NCBI GenBank assembly: GCA_964434865.1
Contig: CAYSWV010000019.1
Location: 1 to 64,000, forward strand
DNA length: 64,000 nucleotides
Direction: 5' to 3'
Origin: CAYSWV01 sp964434865
GTDB taxonomy: Bacteria > Cyanobacteriota > Cyanobacteriia > Thermostichales > Thermostichaceae
The notes beneath the pieces were generated by a model. The model had not been told where the DNA came from. It searched no databases and was given only the letters and a program-made list of their open reading frames with translations. The first letter of the stretch is position 1, and every line of letters begins with the position of its first letter. Both the position numbers and the translations under genes were made by a program. Below, in pieces: positions 49,917 to 59,607 of the stretch.

Positions 49917-51113
49917 CTAGGGTAAGTAGAAGATGGCAAAGCCCAATATTGTATAGGTGGCTAGCAGTAAGAGTCCCTCTAACCAGTTAGATCGGCCATC
50001 GCTACTCACCGAATTGACCAGTAAAACGGACACCCCTACACCGACCAGTTCAACCAGACCAAATTGAAAGTCCATAGGTTGTTGAATAACATCACCCACC
50101 AGTACCAAAACAGGAGCCACAAACAAGGCAATTTGTAGTGTTGAGCCTACTGCGACTGACAAAGATAGATCCATCTTGTCTTTGATCGCAACTGTCACAG
50201 CCGTGGCATGTTCAGCCGCATTCCCAATGATTGGCAACAAGATGACGCCTAAGAAAAGCTCTGTTATGCCAAATTGTTCTAGAACCGACTCAAGGGTTCC
50301 CACCAGAAACTCAGATTCAATCGCTACTAAGGCCGCAATAATCGACAACCAAAAAATTGAAAACCAGATCCCTTTTTTTCTAGGAGCTTTGACAACCTGG
50401 GGGATGGATCCTTGGGCTTCTAAAACAGGATTAGGTTGGTCCTTTTCGGCTGACTCACTGGCTTCAATTTCAGCTTCATGAATGGAGTAGAGATAACTGT
50501 GCGTTTTTAATGAGAAGAGTAAAGTTAATCCGTACACAGCCATTAACACCAGAGCCACTGCAGTTGAAAGCTTCTGAACTGTCGGTTCATCTAAAGATGG
50601 CGCCGCAAAACCCACAACAGTAGGGAGTAACAGAGCCACTACCGCTAAATTCATGGCTGAGGCATTCACCCGGGCCACCACAGGTTGAAAGACTTGCTCT
50701 TTGTATTTCAGACCTCCCAGCAGCATAGCAAAACCAACCACTAAGAGAAGATTACTAATCATAGATCCGGTGATGGTGGCTTTGACGACTTCAACTAGGC
50801 CGGCTCGCAAAGCGACTAAGGCAATGATCAGTTCCGCAGCATTTCCAAATGTGGCATTCATCAGTCCGCCAAACACGGGTCCGGCCAACACGGCTAGCTC
50901 TTCGGTAACTTGCCCCATATACTTAGCTAGGGGTAACAAAGCTAGCATCGATACTAGAAACACAACTATCGGATCCCAGTGGAGAAAATGACCCACTATT
51001 GACAGAGGAATAGCGCCTAAGAGGATCAGGGCCACGGTATCAATGAAGCCCTGAATACGTTCTGAAACACTAATAGGTTCTTGATCTAAACGGTTAGTAT
51101 CTGCGAGTGACAT
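49917..51113 (-). CDS. Ca2+/H+ antiporter, CaCA/CAX family
   Basis: This 398-residue membrane protein has about eleven TM segments in two repeats. Each repeat carries the CAX alpha motif: GLMNATFGNAAELIIALVALR near residue 85 and LPIIGNAAEHATAVTVAIK near 295. The loop between (residues ~210-245) is acidic and hydrophilic (EAEIEASESAEKDQPNP). It exchanges cytoplasmic Ca2+ for protons and may protect against salt or alkaline stress. Motifs and length match cyanobacterial CAX proteins. It is upstream of gatB in the same direction, with about 90 bases between them. Confidence 0.92.
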   Translation of the reverse strand: MSLADTNRLDQEPISVSERIQGFIDTVALILLGAIPLSIVGHFLHWDPIVVFLVSMLALLPLAKYMGQVTEELAVLAGPVFGGLMNATFGNAAELIIALVALRAGLVEVVKATITGSMISNLLLVVGFAMLLGGLKYKEQVFQPVVARVNASAMNLAVVALLLPTVVGFAAPSLDEPTVQKLSTAVALVLMAVYGLTLLFSLKTHSYLYSIHEAEIEASESAEKDQPNPVLEAQGSIPQVVKAPRKKGIWFSIFWLSIIAALVAIESEFLVGTLESVLEQFGITELFLGVILLPIIGNAAEHATAVTVAIKDKMDLSLSVAVGSTLQIALFVAPVLVLVGDVIQQPMDFQFGLVELVGVGVSVLLVNSVSSDGRSNWLEGLLLLATYTILGFAIFYLP

Positions 51114-51205
51114 AGTGAAACCTTGGGTACGTGAGGCCTTAATGACAAGATTAGTCAGAGTGTACCGTGGAGTGAGTCTGCAACACTAGTTCTTGGTTTA
51201 ACGAG

Positions 51206-51415
51206 ATAGATGTCGGCCAATAGATGTCGGCCAATAGATGTCGGCCAATAGATGAATTCCNNNNNNNNNNNNNNNNNNNNNNNNNNNNNNNNNNNNNNNN
51301 NNNNNNNNNNNNNNNNNNNNNNNNNNNNNNNNNNNNNNNNNNNNNNNNNNNNNNNNNNNNATAGATGTCGGCCAATAGATGTCGGCCAATAGATGTCGGC
51401 CAATAGATGAATTCC
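51206..51415. repeat. 14-bp tandem repeat flanking a 100-N gap
   Basis: ATAGATGTCGGCCA repeats three times and ends with ATAGATGAATTCC on each side of a 100-N gap (51261-51360). The two flanks are the same block, so the gap may hide more copies or result from repeat collapse. It lies upstream of the antiporter gene and downstream of the gene at 51457, both on the minus strand. Confidence 0.85.
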
Positions 51416-51456
51416 AGCTTTAAGCAGTTTAATAAACTTAAGCCTGTTTAATCAGC

Positions 51457-52239
51457 TTAGGTCTGCTTAATAAACTTAGAGCGTTGCAGATGGCGTAAGA
51501 TCGGATTGAGTAATTGCTGTTGCAACGTTTTCGAGTCTTTAGCCATCACATAGCTACTATTCTCAATCTCAAACGGAAACCGCCCTCCCTGATGATCGCG
51601 TTGAATATGGATCATGAAAATATCTTCAGCTCGTTTAGTTTGAAGTGCATAACCTAACTCCAGGCAGACTTGAGGACTAGGCAAGGGGACTTTCAGGTGA
51701 TCTGATTGATCCAGTTGCGCAATCGGAGTTACATCAGCTACTACTAAGAGTGATTGTTTAATTTTACGAATGAGGGCTGCATCAATAGTGGTGGCCACCG
51801 CTGACTCGATCGATTGTTCTAGGGTTAGCAGGCTGATTGGATCATGTTTACGATTGATCGTTTCAACAATCTGATTTAAGGCTTTTGAGATCACTTGAGT
51901 TGAATCTGGATAGAGCGATTGACCACAGAAAAACAAGCTAGGGTCTCGGTAAACCAGAGTATTACGTTTGTTAAAGTACATTTCCCGACTAATCAAATCC
52001 AGGTTGGAAATGCTGTAAACTCCGCTCCCCTCAATGTAAAACTCAATCAGCTCTCCCTCCAAGTAGCGTTGAAACCACTGGGATTGTTTGACACGATCGA
52101 CTTCATCCAAAAAATCAGCTCGCATACCTGTTTTCAAGAGACCCGTCCGACTCAATCGCAAGTCCGGCTCTATCCCTTGAACTTGGGCTACAGCGAATAC
52201 TGAATCCAGATACCAGGCTTTTAAAACAATGATGGCCAT
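51457..52239 (-). CDS. Protein with an ELGYA-type Rossmann (TIR/NDT-like) domain
   Basis: In this 260-residue protein, the C-terminal part contains SLLVVADVTPIAQLD near residue 170, then SPQVCLELGYALQTKRAEDI near 192 and GGRFPFEIENSSYV near 222. This arrangement (ADVT...SP.V..ELGYA....I..I....G..PF) matches nucleotide-processing Rossmann domains related to TIR or nucleoside deoxyribosyltransferases, often found in defence-associated effectors. The glutamate in ELGYA may be catalytic. The N-terminal ~160 residues are not recognised (VDRVKQSQWFQRYLEGELIE, NKRNTLVYRDPSLFFC). No partner gene is adjacent, so the biological role is open. Confidence 0.6.
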   Translation of the reverse strand: MAIIVLKAWYLDSVFAVAQVQGIEPDLRLSRTGLLKTGMRADFLDEVDRVKQSQWFQRYLEGELIEFYIEGSGVYSISNLDLISREMYFNKRNTLVYRDPSLFFCGQSLYPDSTQVISKALNQIVETINRKHDPISLLTLEQSIESAVATTIDAALIRKIKQSLLVVADVTPIAQLDQSDHLKVPLPSPQVCLELGYALQTKRAEDIFMIHIQRDHQGGRFPFEIENSSYVMAKDSKTLQQQLLNPILRHLQRSKFIKQT

Positions 52240-52375
52240 GATCTCAAGTAAAAACAGTAGGTCTAAAGGTCTGTTACTTACTGTACTGGGAACAGTCTCA
52301 AAATGCTACTGGATTGTGGAACTTAACTCATAAGTTGTTTAACTCACCTAGAGATCCTACCAAGGTCTTGAAAAG

Positions 52376-52828
52376 CTAGGATTTAAAAATCAAAATCGAA
52401 ACCCCAACACAGGCAGCTCCTACGACTGATCCCATCAAAACTTGAAAAGGCGTATGCCCCAGTAATTCTTTGAGATAGGGTTCGTTAAAGGCTTTATCCT
52501 CAAAAACTTCTTCGATCATGCGGTTGAGCACACGAGCTTGATGCCCGGCAGCCTGTCGAATGCCAGCAGCATCGTACATCACAATCAAAGCAAACACTAC
52601 ACTGGCTGCAAAGAGTAAGCTATCCCATCCCTCTTGGCGACCCACCCCTAGGGCTAAGGCCGTGACCAAAGCAGCATGAGAACTGGGCATGCCTCCTGTT
52701 TGGGTCAAAACTTTGAGATCTAAGGTATAGGTTTTGGCATAGATAATGAGTAGCTTTAATCCCTGAGCTAGAAGGCTAGCAGAGAGTGCAGTCCAAAGGA
52801 CTTGATTGGCTAATAACTCTTGCAGCAT
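52376..52828 (-). CDS. Divergent PAP2 family membrane protein (DUF212)
   Basis: This 150-residue protein has about four TM segments and the divergent-PAP2 layout. LKVLTQTGGMPSSHAALVTALA near residue 38 is the core SSH motif, and DAAGIRQAAGHQARVLNRMI near 86 is the second. GHTPFQVLMGSVVG closes the family. This resembles PAP2 phosphatases, but whether it acts on lipid phosphates is unproven. It follows crtE by about 60 bases on the same strand and is probably co-transcribed. Confidence 0.88.
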   Translation of the reverse strand: MLQELLANQVLWTALSASLLAQGLKLLIIYAKTYTLDLKVLTQTGGMPSSHAALVTALALGVGRQEGWDSLLFAASVVFALIVMYDAAGIRQAAGHQARVLNRMIEEVFEDKAFNEPYLKELLGHTPFQVLMGSVVGAACVGVSILIFKS

Positions 52829-52891
52829 CGGGCTATCTCCTAGTCAGGTTCTCTCCTGTATAAACCGTGAAGATTGATTAAACTTATAGAC

Positions 52892-53785
52892 TTAATTCTG
52901 ACGCTGGGTAATGTAGTCAGCTAGGGATAAGAGAGCTTCAGCTTGGGTACCATAGGGTTCTAATTGAGATTTAGCTGTGGTGATGAGTTGGGCTGCTTTT
53001 TGCTTAGACGCCTCAAGGCCTAATAAACTCGGATAGGTGGCTTTGGCAGCTGCAATATCTTTACCAGCGGTTTTACCTAGCTGCTCACTAGTGGCTGTGA
53101 CATCGAGAATATCATCAATGATCTGAAATGCCAGACCAATAGCATGGGAGTATTGCGTGAGTCGCGTAATCATCTCTTGATCGGCCCCAGCCAGGATTGC
53201 CCCTGAAACCACAGACACTTCTAGTAAAGCTCCGGTTTTGTGCTTATGGATAAACTCCAAAGTCTCCAGCGAAATCTGTTTCCCTTCAGATTCAAGATCA
53301 ACCACCTGACCACCCACTAAACCCTCAGCTGCAACCGCTTTGCCCAAGCGACCAATTACATTTAAAACTCGGTGAGCGGGAACATTAGCGGTTTGTTCAG
53401 AAATCACTTGAAAGGCATAGGCCAGCAGAGCATCCCCAGCTAAAATCGCAATATCATCGCCAAAGACTTTGTGATTGGTAAGTTTGCCTCGCCGATAGTC
53501 ATCATTATCCATGGCGGGGAGATCATCATGGATCAAAGACATGGTGTGAACCATTTCTAAAGCGCAGGCAGTGGGTAAAGCTTGCTCGAGGGTGCCATGA
53601 GCTAACTCACAAGAGGCCAAACAGAGAATGGGGCGGAGCCGCTTGCCACCAGCCAGTAGGCTATATCGCATCGACTCATAGATTTGATTGGGATAAGTTA
53701 CCTGGATCGATTGATCAAGTGCTGTTTCCACCAGCTGTTTACGGGTGGCCAGGTACTCGGATAAGCTGAAGGTCTCAACCACCAA
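52892..53785 (-). CDS. crtE: Geranylgeranyl diphosphate synthase
   Basis: This 297-residue trans-isoprenyl diphosphate synthase condenses IPP with allylic diphosphates to give C20 GGPP for carotenoids, chlorophyll phytyl chains and quinones. The first aspartate-rich motif is in LIHDDLPAMDNDDYRRG near residue 84, and the second is in FQIIDDILDV near 226. LLAGGKRLRPIL near 45 binds IPP. The length and motif spacing fit cyanobacterial CrtE/IspA-type enzymes. The C20 product is inferred from the family, since chain-length residues do not settle it fully. Confidence 0.92.
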   Translation of the reverse strand: MVVETFSLSEYLATRKQLVETALDQSIQVTYPNQIYESMRYSLLAGGKRLRPILCLASCELAHGTLEQALPTACALEMVHTMSLIHDDLPAMDNDDYRRGKLTNHKVFGDDIAILAGDALLAYAFQVISEQTANVPAHRVLNVIGRLGKAVAAEGLVGGQVVDLESEGKQISLETLEFIHKHKTGALLEVSVVSGAILAGADQEMITRLTQYSHAIGLAFQIIDDILDVTATSEQLGKTAGKDIAAAKATYPSLLGLEASKQKAAQLITTAKSQLEPYGTQAEALLSLADYITQRQN

Positions 53786-53900
53786 TCGGGATCTCCTTGC
53801 TGTGAGTCAGCCATCACTAGATTAAGCCATTCTGGCTGTGACTTAACCTGGCTGTTATTATCTCATGTCGAGGCTCTTACGAAAGATTCACTCCAAAGCT

Positions 53901-55010
53901 ATGCCTAAGATTGCCGTTATTTTTGGAACTCGCCCTGAAGCTATTAAACTGGCTCCTGTGATCCTAGGCTTAACCCAAGCCCCAGAATTTGAAGTTGATG
54001 TGGTCTTGACGGGTCAACACCGAGAAATGGTGGATCAAGTGCTGCAATTGTTTCACATTCAACCTGATGTTGATCTCAATATCATGCAAGCCACTCAAAG
54101 TTTAACAGATATTGCGCTACGCACCCTGACTGGATTGGAGCCGTATTTAAAGCAAGCTCATCCGGATATGGTGTTGGTACAGGGGGATACCGCATCTGCT
54201 TTCTTGGCCGCTTTAGCTGCCTTTTATCAACAGATTCCAATTGGTCATGTTGAAGCGGGTCTCAGAACGGATGATCTGTTTAATCCTTATCCCGAAGAAG
54301 CCAATCGTCGCTTGATTTCACAAATTGCTAGTCTCCATTTTGCACCGACACCGCTCACTTTAACTAATTTGAAGCAAAGCCAGGTGACGGGTCAACTGTA
54401 TATGACAGGCAATACCGTGATTGATGCGCTGCTCCAAGTGGCTAGCCAAGACCGGCCCTGTGCTATTGCGGGTCTAGAGTGGTTTCACTATCGTGTGCTC
54501 CTGGCAACCGTGCATCGGCGGGAAAATTGGGGGGATCCCTTAGTCTCGATAGCTCAAGCGTTTTTAGCTATTCTAGAGCACTGTCCTGATACAGCCCTGT
54601 TACTCCCACTTCATCCTAATCCCCGAGTGCGAGAGCCACTCCAAGCCTATTTAGGATCCCACCCCCGCATCTTTTTAACTGAGCCACTAGATTATGTCAC
54701 TTTAGTGGAGGCGATGAAGCGATGCACGTTGATCTTGAGTGATTCAGGTGGCATTCAAGAAGAAGCGCCTAGCTTAGGCAAACCGGTGTTGATTTTGAGA
54801 ACAACGACCGAGCGTCAGGAAGCTGTCGAAGCGGGAACAGCCAGGCTCGTGGGGACCGAAACCGAAGGGATTGTTCAAGCGGCATTATCTTTACTCCAAG
54901 ATCCAGATCAGTATCAACAAATGGCACTAGCCACCAATCCCTTTGGAGATGGACAAGCTACCCAGCGAATTGTAGCCGCCTTAAAGCAGTGGTTTAATTG
55001 CAACACTTGA
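53901..55010 (+). CDS. wecB: UDP-N-acetylglucosamine 2-epimerase (non-hydrolysing)
   Basis: This roughly 369-residue enzyme interconverts UDP-GlcNAc and UDP-ManNAc for surface polysaccharide. The start KIAVIFGTRPEAIKLAPVI and VVLTGQHREMVDQ near residue 38 are diagnostic. VQGDTASAFLAAL near 90, VEAGLRT near 118 and the C-terminal LSDSGGIQEEAPSLGKPVLILR near 277 complete the UDP site. An ATG at 53865 would add 12 residues; the ATG at 53901 matches the family N-terminus, although neither ribosome site is strong. It is divergent from crtE. Confidence 0.93.
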   Translation: MPKIAVIFGTRPEAIKLAPVILGLTQAPEFEVDVVLTGQHREMVDQVLQLFHIQPDVDLNIMQATQSLTDIALRTLTGLEPYLKQAHPDMVLVQGDTASAFLAALAAFYQQIPIGHVEAGLRTDDLFNPYPEEANRRLISQIASLHFAPTPLTLTNLKQSQVTGQLYMTGNTVIDALLQVASQDRPCAIAGLEWFHYRVLLATVHRRENWGDPLVSIAQAFLAILEHCPDTALLLPLHPNPRVREPLQAYLGSHPRIFLTEPLDYVTLVEAMKRCTLILSDSGGIQEEAPSLGKPVLILRTTTERQEAVEAGTARLVGTETEGIVQAALSLLQDPDQYQQMALATNPFGDGQATQRIVAALKQWFNCNT

Positions 55011-55240
55011 TCAAAGCAACTGGTGTTGATCTATTGAAGTTGTAACCTATTTCTTGAGGGTTTTAGAGATTCCACTTAGCTCTTGATGCAGATACCGCTG
55101 GAGTTGTGTGAATACTGAGCCAGATCAGCAATTTTACGGGAAGAGTCACAGCTATCGATCAAGCCTATCGGGTTAGTTTTTCTGTTGTAGGCCTCTCTGT
55201 CTTCCTCCAAGCTAATAATAAGCATGTGCATTCTCTGGCT

Positions 55241-58200
55241 ATGGACCAAACCAGCTGTTTTTCTCTCTATGATATCGATAGTTGTCTAGATTCTGATCCG
55301 GTCAAGGTTGACCCACACACATTGGTGCTTGAGGTTGTTCACAGGCTAGTTCAGCAAAACCAAAGCCTGGCCCTCATTGTGGAAGACTCTTGTTGGGTAG
55401 GGCAATGGACGCCTCGAGACTTAATGCACCTGATCGCTAATCAAGGCGATGTGAGTCAGATCAAGATAGGTCAGGTGATGTCAGTACCAGGTCAGAGTCT
55501 GGGTTTGAGAGATTTATTGGATCCGATTCATTGCCTGCAACTGATGCAATCTCAACATCTTGATGTAGTGCCCCTATTGAACGAAACAGGAGAGATCTTG
55601 GGGACACTGATGTTAGAGAAGCTACGAGCTAGTTTAACGCTCAACGGTCACTGGACTGACTCGCTCCTGCAGGACGCTCATGATGCGTTATTTATTGTAG
55701 ATCCAGATACCCAAAGGATCTTGGCCTGCAACCCCAGAGCTGTACAACTCTTTGCAGCTGAGTCAACATCTGATTGGCTAAATCAGACTCTGCAACCGTA
55801 TATCCTAACGACATCCTTTGATCTTGAGGCAGTCGAGCTTGATCGGGAGTCAGATCATAAATTGGAATGCGTTACTTTCACGGGGCAGGTCTTTTGGGGG
55901 CGGCTCAAAGCTCAACCCCTATTTGTGGGAAAGCACAGGTATCACTTGATCCAGATAGCTGAGCGGCTGAGCCCAAAGATAGCGACAGATCGACCCTTAA
56001 GTCATCAACGTCTCCAAGAAAGTGAACAGCGATTTCAAGCTTTATTTCATCAGTCAGGGCGATTTATCTGCTTGCTTGATGCTGCTGGACGGTTAGTAGA
56101 AGCTAATTCGGTAGCTTTAGATCTAATGAATATGTCTGCAGAGGCCCTCACAGGCGAGCTATTTTGGCAATTGAAACTCTGGAAAACGCCAGCCTTGATT
56201 CATCAAGCGATTGAAACAGTCCTCCATGATCAGATCACTCACCTTGAAGTTGAAGTAATAGGCCAGGGGAATCGCTGCTTATCTCTAGAACTGTCTATTA
56301 AAGCCGTAGCCAATGCAGCCGGGACATTCCAAATGTTAATTGTTGAAGGCCAGGATGTGACTGATCGAGTTTGGGCTCAAAGGATACTGCGCACTAGTGA
56401 ATCTAGATATCAAGGGATTTTTGAACAAGCTGCTGTGGGGATCTATCAGTTGAATGAACAGGGACAATTTATTGATGTTAATCCTGCCTTTTGTCAAATA
56501 GTAGGGTATGCTCCCGAAGAACTTTTTGCCCGTGAAGAATTTGAAATCACCTATCCAGATGATCAAGTGATAGGACTCCATACCTTTCTAGCTTGGTCTG
56601 AGAGTCTAGTCGAGTCTGAAGGCCAGCAAAGCTCCCATAAAATTGATAAGCGCTATTGTCATAAAAATGGCTCGACAATTTGGGTTCAAATTACTTTAAC
56701 ACTGGTGTACAATCTTCAAGGTTTGCCCTGCTCTTTTATTGGGATTATTGAGGATATTACCTGGCAAAAGCTGGCTCAAGACGATCTCCGTCAAGCTTAT
56801 CAACGTCTCACCTACCATATCGACAATTCACCCCTGGGCTATGTGGAATGGGATCATCAAGTTTGTGTTAAGTATTGGTCCCCTCAAGCAGAAGCGATCT
56901 TCGGTTGGCAAGATCAAGAAGTTTTAGGTCTGTATTGGGAAGATTGGCCCTTTATCTTTGAAGATGATCGGGAGCGAGTCAACCTTGAAATCAAACCTCT
57001 GCTCCAAGGACACCTTTCCTCCTGCAAGGTGCAAAATCGGAATTATCGTAAAGATGGCACTATTATTTACTGTGAGTGGTATAACTCAATCCTGCTGGAT
57101 GAAGCAGGCCAAGTCATTTCTATGATTTCCCAAATTAAAGATATTACAGTCGAACTGACTGCCATTGAAGCCTTAAAAGCTAGTGAAGCCCGATATCGCA
57201 CCCTCATCGATCATTTCCCTAATGGAGTAGTGCATCTATTTGATCAAGACTTTCGGTTTATCATCTCAGGAGGACAGGAGAGTAGTGAGATCAACCTTGA
57301 TGAGCTTGAAGGTAAAACCATCTGGGAAGCCTTACCCCCAGAGATCGTCACGGAGATAGAACCCTACTACCATCAAGCTTTACAAGGGAATTCCTCAGAA
57401 TCAGAAATGGCTATTGAAACTCGGACCTATTACTGTCAGCATCTCCCTGTTAGGAATGATCACGATCAGATTGTTGCAGGTATGGTGGTGATGCAGGATA
57501 TTACCCTTCAAAAACAGGCAGCCGCTCAATTACAAGCTTCTAAAGAGCGCTATCGGCAGTTATTTGAATTGAGCCCGTTACCAATGTGGATCTTAGATGC
57601 CCACACCCTGCATTTCTTGACGGTTAATCAAGCCGCTGTTGATCATTATGGTTATTCTCGGGAGCAGTTTAGTCAAATGCATATTCGAGATTTGGAAGCT
57701 CGGTGTGATGCCATAGGTCTGCAACAGACTCGGCGCTCTCTCAGCAACTTAGCCCCAACCGAGATCTACCGACATTTGAAGCAAAATGGGACTCAAGTCT
57801 ATGTTGAAGCTGCAGCTCATCCCATTGAATGGAATAGTAAACCGGCTGAACTCGTCATTATCAATGATGTGACCCACCGAGTGATGCTAGAAGCCATTAA
57901 AACCACTTATCAAGATCGCTTAGAGGCTACGATAGAAAAGCGAACTCAGGCTCTACTCAAAGCCAATCAAGAGCTTGCAGCCGAAATTGAGGTGCGGCGG
58001 ACTATTGAAAACGCGTTACGGAGTAGTGAAGAACAACTGCAACTGTTTATCGAACATGCCCCTGCTGCCATTGCTATGTTTGATCGAGACCTCAACTACA
58101 TGGCTGTCAGTCAGCGTTGGATCACAGATTATCATTTAATCGATCAAGATTTAATTGGGCGTTCCCATTATGACATCTTTCCTCATCTACCTCCTGAATG

Positions 58201-59146
58201 GAAAGCATTACATCAATCCTGCTTATACGATCAAGCCCACACCTGTCAAGCCTATACTTGTCAAGTCCATACCTGTGGAGAGGCTATCTTTTCTCATGTT
58301 GATGGGTCCCAAGACTGGATTCGGTGGGATCTACGACCCTGGAAAGATCGCTCGGGTCAAATCGGTGGCCTCATTATGTTTACTGAAGTCATCACCGAGC
58401 AAAAGGTAGCTCAAGAAGAATTGAAGCAATTAAATCAAAAGCTACAAGCCTCTAACTCAGAACTTGAACAGTTTGCTTATGTGGCCTCTCATGATCTGCA
58501 AGAACCTTTACGAGCGATCACCAGCTACACTGAATTACTCGCCAAGCGCTACCAAAATGCGTTGGATGAAAAAGCTGATAAATATATTCACTACATTGTA
58601 GAGGGTGCCACTCGAATGAAAGCCCTCATTCAAGATCTTTTGGGCTATGCTCACATCAGTCGTTATGACTTTGAGTTCACGGCAACTGATTGTAATCAAG
58701 TCCTGACCGAAGTTATCAAAAATCTAGACATCTCTATTCAAGAGTCTCAAGCCCAACTGATCATTCAACCGTTGCCAACAGTCAGGATTGATCGGCTCAA
58801 AATCTTACAAGTCTTTCAAAACTTACTGAGCAATGCGATCAAGTATCGTAGTCAGATGCCCCCCATCATTCAGATTAAAGCAGAGCTAGAGCCACCTGTC
58901 TGGCATTTTACAGTCCAGGATAATGGCATGGGGATTGATCCTGAGTATGCTGATCGGATCTTTATCATCTTTCAGCGGCTCCATACCCGTAAGGTTTATC
59001 CAGGCACGGGGATTGGACTTGCGATCTGTAAAAAAATTATTGAGCGTCATGGCGGCCATATTTGGGTGGAATCCCAATTAGGTCATGGCTCCACCTTCCA
59101 CATCACAATTCCGGCTGAGTCGCATAGCATAAGAGAATTGATATGA
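55241..59146 (+). CDS. Multi-PAS sensor histidine kinase with N-terminal CBS pair
   Basis: This roughly 1300-residue cytoplasmic kinase starts with a CBS-like pair (VKVDPHTLVLEVVHRLVQQ near residue 20; LQLMQSQHLDVVPLLNETG near 100). At least six PAS domains follow (RILACNPRAVQLF, YQGIFEQAAVGIYQLNEQG near 395, LPMWILDAHTLHFLTVNQA near 785), several with PAC-type segments. A coiled linker leads to the HisKA domain (QFAYVASHDLQEPLRAITSY near 1085; H is the phosphosite) and HATPase (N box NLLSNAIKYR, G1 DNGMGIDP, G2 GTGIGLAICKKI). The H-box type is that of phytochrome-like kinases. It overlaps the next gene by 4 bases (ATGA). The signal is unknown. Confidence 0.9.
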   Translation: MDQTSCFSLYDIDSCLDSDPVKVDPHTLVLEVVHRLVQQNQSLALIVEDSCWVGQWTPRDLMHLIANQGDVSQIKIGQVMSVPGQSLGLRDLLDPIHCLQLMQSQHLDVVPLLNETGEILGTLMLEKLRASLTLNGHWTDSLLQDAHDALFIVDPDTQRILACNPRAVQLFAAESTSDWLNQTLQPYILTTSFDLEAVELDRESDHKLECVTFTGQVFWGRLKAQPLFVGKHRYHLIQIAERLSPKIATDRPLSHQRLQESEQRFQALFHQSGRFICLLDAAGRLVEANSVALDLMNMSAEALTGELFWQLKLWKTPALIHQAIETVLHDQITHLEVEVIGQGNRCLSLELSIKAVANAAGTFQMLIVEGQDVTDRVWAQRILRTSESRYQGIFEQAAVGIYQLNEQGQFIDVNPAFCQIVGYAPEELFAREEFEITYPDDQVIGLHTFLAWSESLVESEGQQSSHKIDKRYCHKNGSTIWVQITLTLVYNLQGLPCSFIGIIEDITWQKLAQDDLRQAYQRLTYHIDNSPLGYVEWDHQVCVKYWSPQAEAIFGWQDQEVLGLYWEDWPFIFEDDRERVNLEIKPLLQGHLSSCKVQNRNYRKDGTIIYCEWYNSILLDEAGQVISMISQIKDITVELTAIEALKASEARYRTLIDHFPNGVVHLFDQDFRFIISGGQESSEINLDELEGKTIWEALPPEIVTEIEPYYHQALQGNSSESEMAIETRTYYCQHLPVRNDHDQIVAGMVVMQDITLQKQAAAQLQASKERYRQLFELSPLPMWILDAHTLHFLTVNQAAVDHYGYSREQFSQMHIRDLEARCDAIGLQQTRRSLSNLAPTEIYRHLKQNGTQVYVEAAAHPIEWNSKPAELVIINDVTHRVMLEAIKTTYQDRLEATIEKRTQALLKANQELAAEIEVRRTIENALRSSEEQLQLFIEHAPAAIAMFDRDLNYMAVSQRWITDYHLIDQDLIGRSHYDIFPHLPPEWKALHQSCLYDQAHTCQAYTCQVHTCGEAIFSHVDGSQDWIRWDLRPWKDRSGQIGGLIMFTEVITEQKVAQEELKQLNQKLQASNSELEQFAYVASHDLQEPLRAITSYTELLAKRYQNALDEKADKYIHYIVEGATRMKALIQDLLGYAHISRYDFEFTATDCNQVLTEVIKNLDISIQESQAQLIIQPLPTVRIDRLKILQVFQNLLSNAIKYRSQMPPIIQIKAELEPPVWHFTVQDNGMGIDPEYADRIFIIFQRLHTRKVYPGTGIGLAICKKIIERHGGHIWVESQLGHGSTFHITIPAESHSIRELI

Positions 59147-59607
59147 CTGTGATCCAGATCATGCTTAGAGCGATTGAAATTCTACTCGTCGAAGATTCAC
59201 CCAGTGATGCTGATCTGACCACTGAAACCCTCAGTGAGGCTAAGGTGCTCAATCACATCCACATTGTGGAAGATGGTGTAGAAGCTCTGGACTTTCTATA
59301 TAGACGGGGTACCCACGAACAGGCTCCTCGTCCTGACATTATTTTATTGGATCTGAATTTACCCCGTAAAGATGGTCGTGAGGTGCTAGCTGAAATCAAA
59401 GCGGAGCCCTCCCTTCGATTGATCCCAGTGGTGGTACTGACAACCTCAGGTGCTGAAGAAGATATTCTCAAGTCTTACGAACTCCAAGCCAATTGCTATG
59501 TTACTAAACCTGTCGGACTCGAAGAGTTTATTAATATCATTAGGTCTATTGAAACTTTTTGGTTAGCTGCTGTTCAATTTCCGCCCAAGACTAGGAATCC
59601 ATCATGA
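59143..59607 (+). CDS. Response regulator, Rcp1-like
   Basis: This 154-residue receiver domain belongs to the Rcp1 family that partners cyanobacterial phytochrome-like kinases. Key residues are ILLVEDSPSDADL near residue 13, the phospho-acceptor in IILLDLNLPRKDG near 65, VVVLTTSGAEEDI near 93 and NCYVTKPVGLEEF near 116. The loop with YRRGTHEQAPRPD before the acceptor is typical of Rcp1. It overlaps the kinase upstream and the kinase downstream by 4 bases each, so the three genes are translationally coupled. It has no output domain and therefore acts by protein contact. Confidence 0.93.
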   Translation: MTVIQIMLRAIEILLVEDSPSDADLTTETLSEAKVLNHIHIVEDGVEALDFLYRRGTHEQAPRPDIILLDLNLPRKDGREVLAEIKAEPSLRLIPVVVLTTSGAEEDILKSYELQANCYVTKPVGLEEFINIIRSIETFWLAAVQFPPKTRNPS

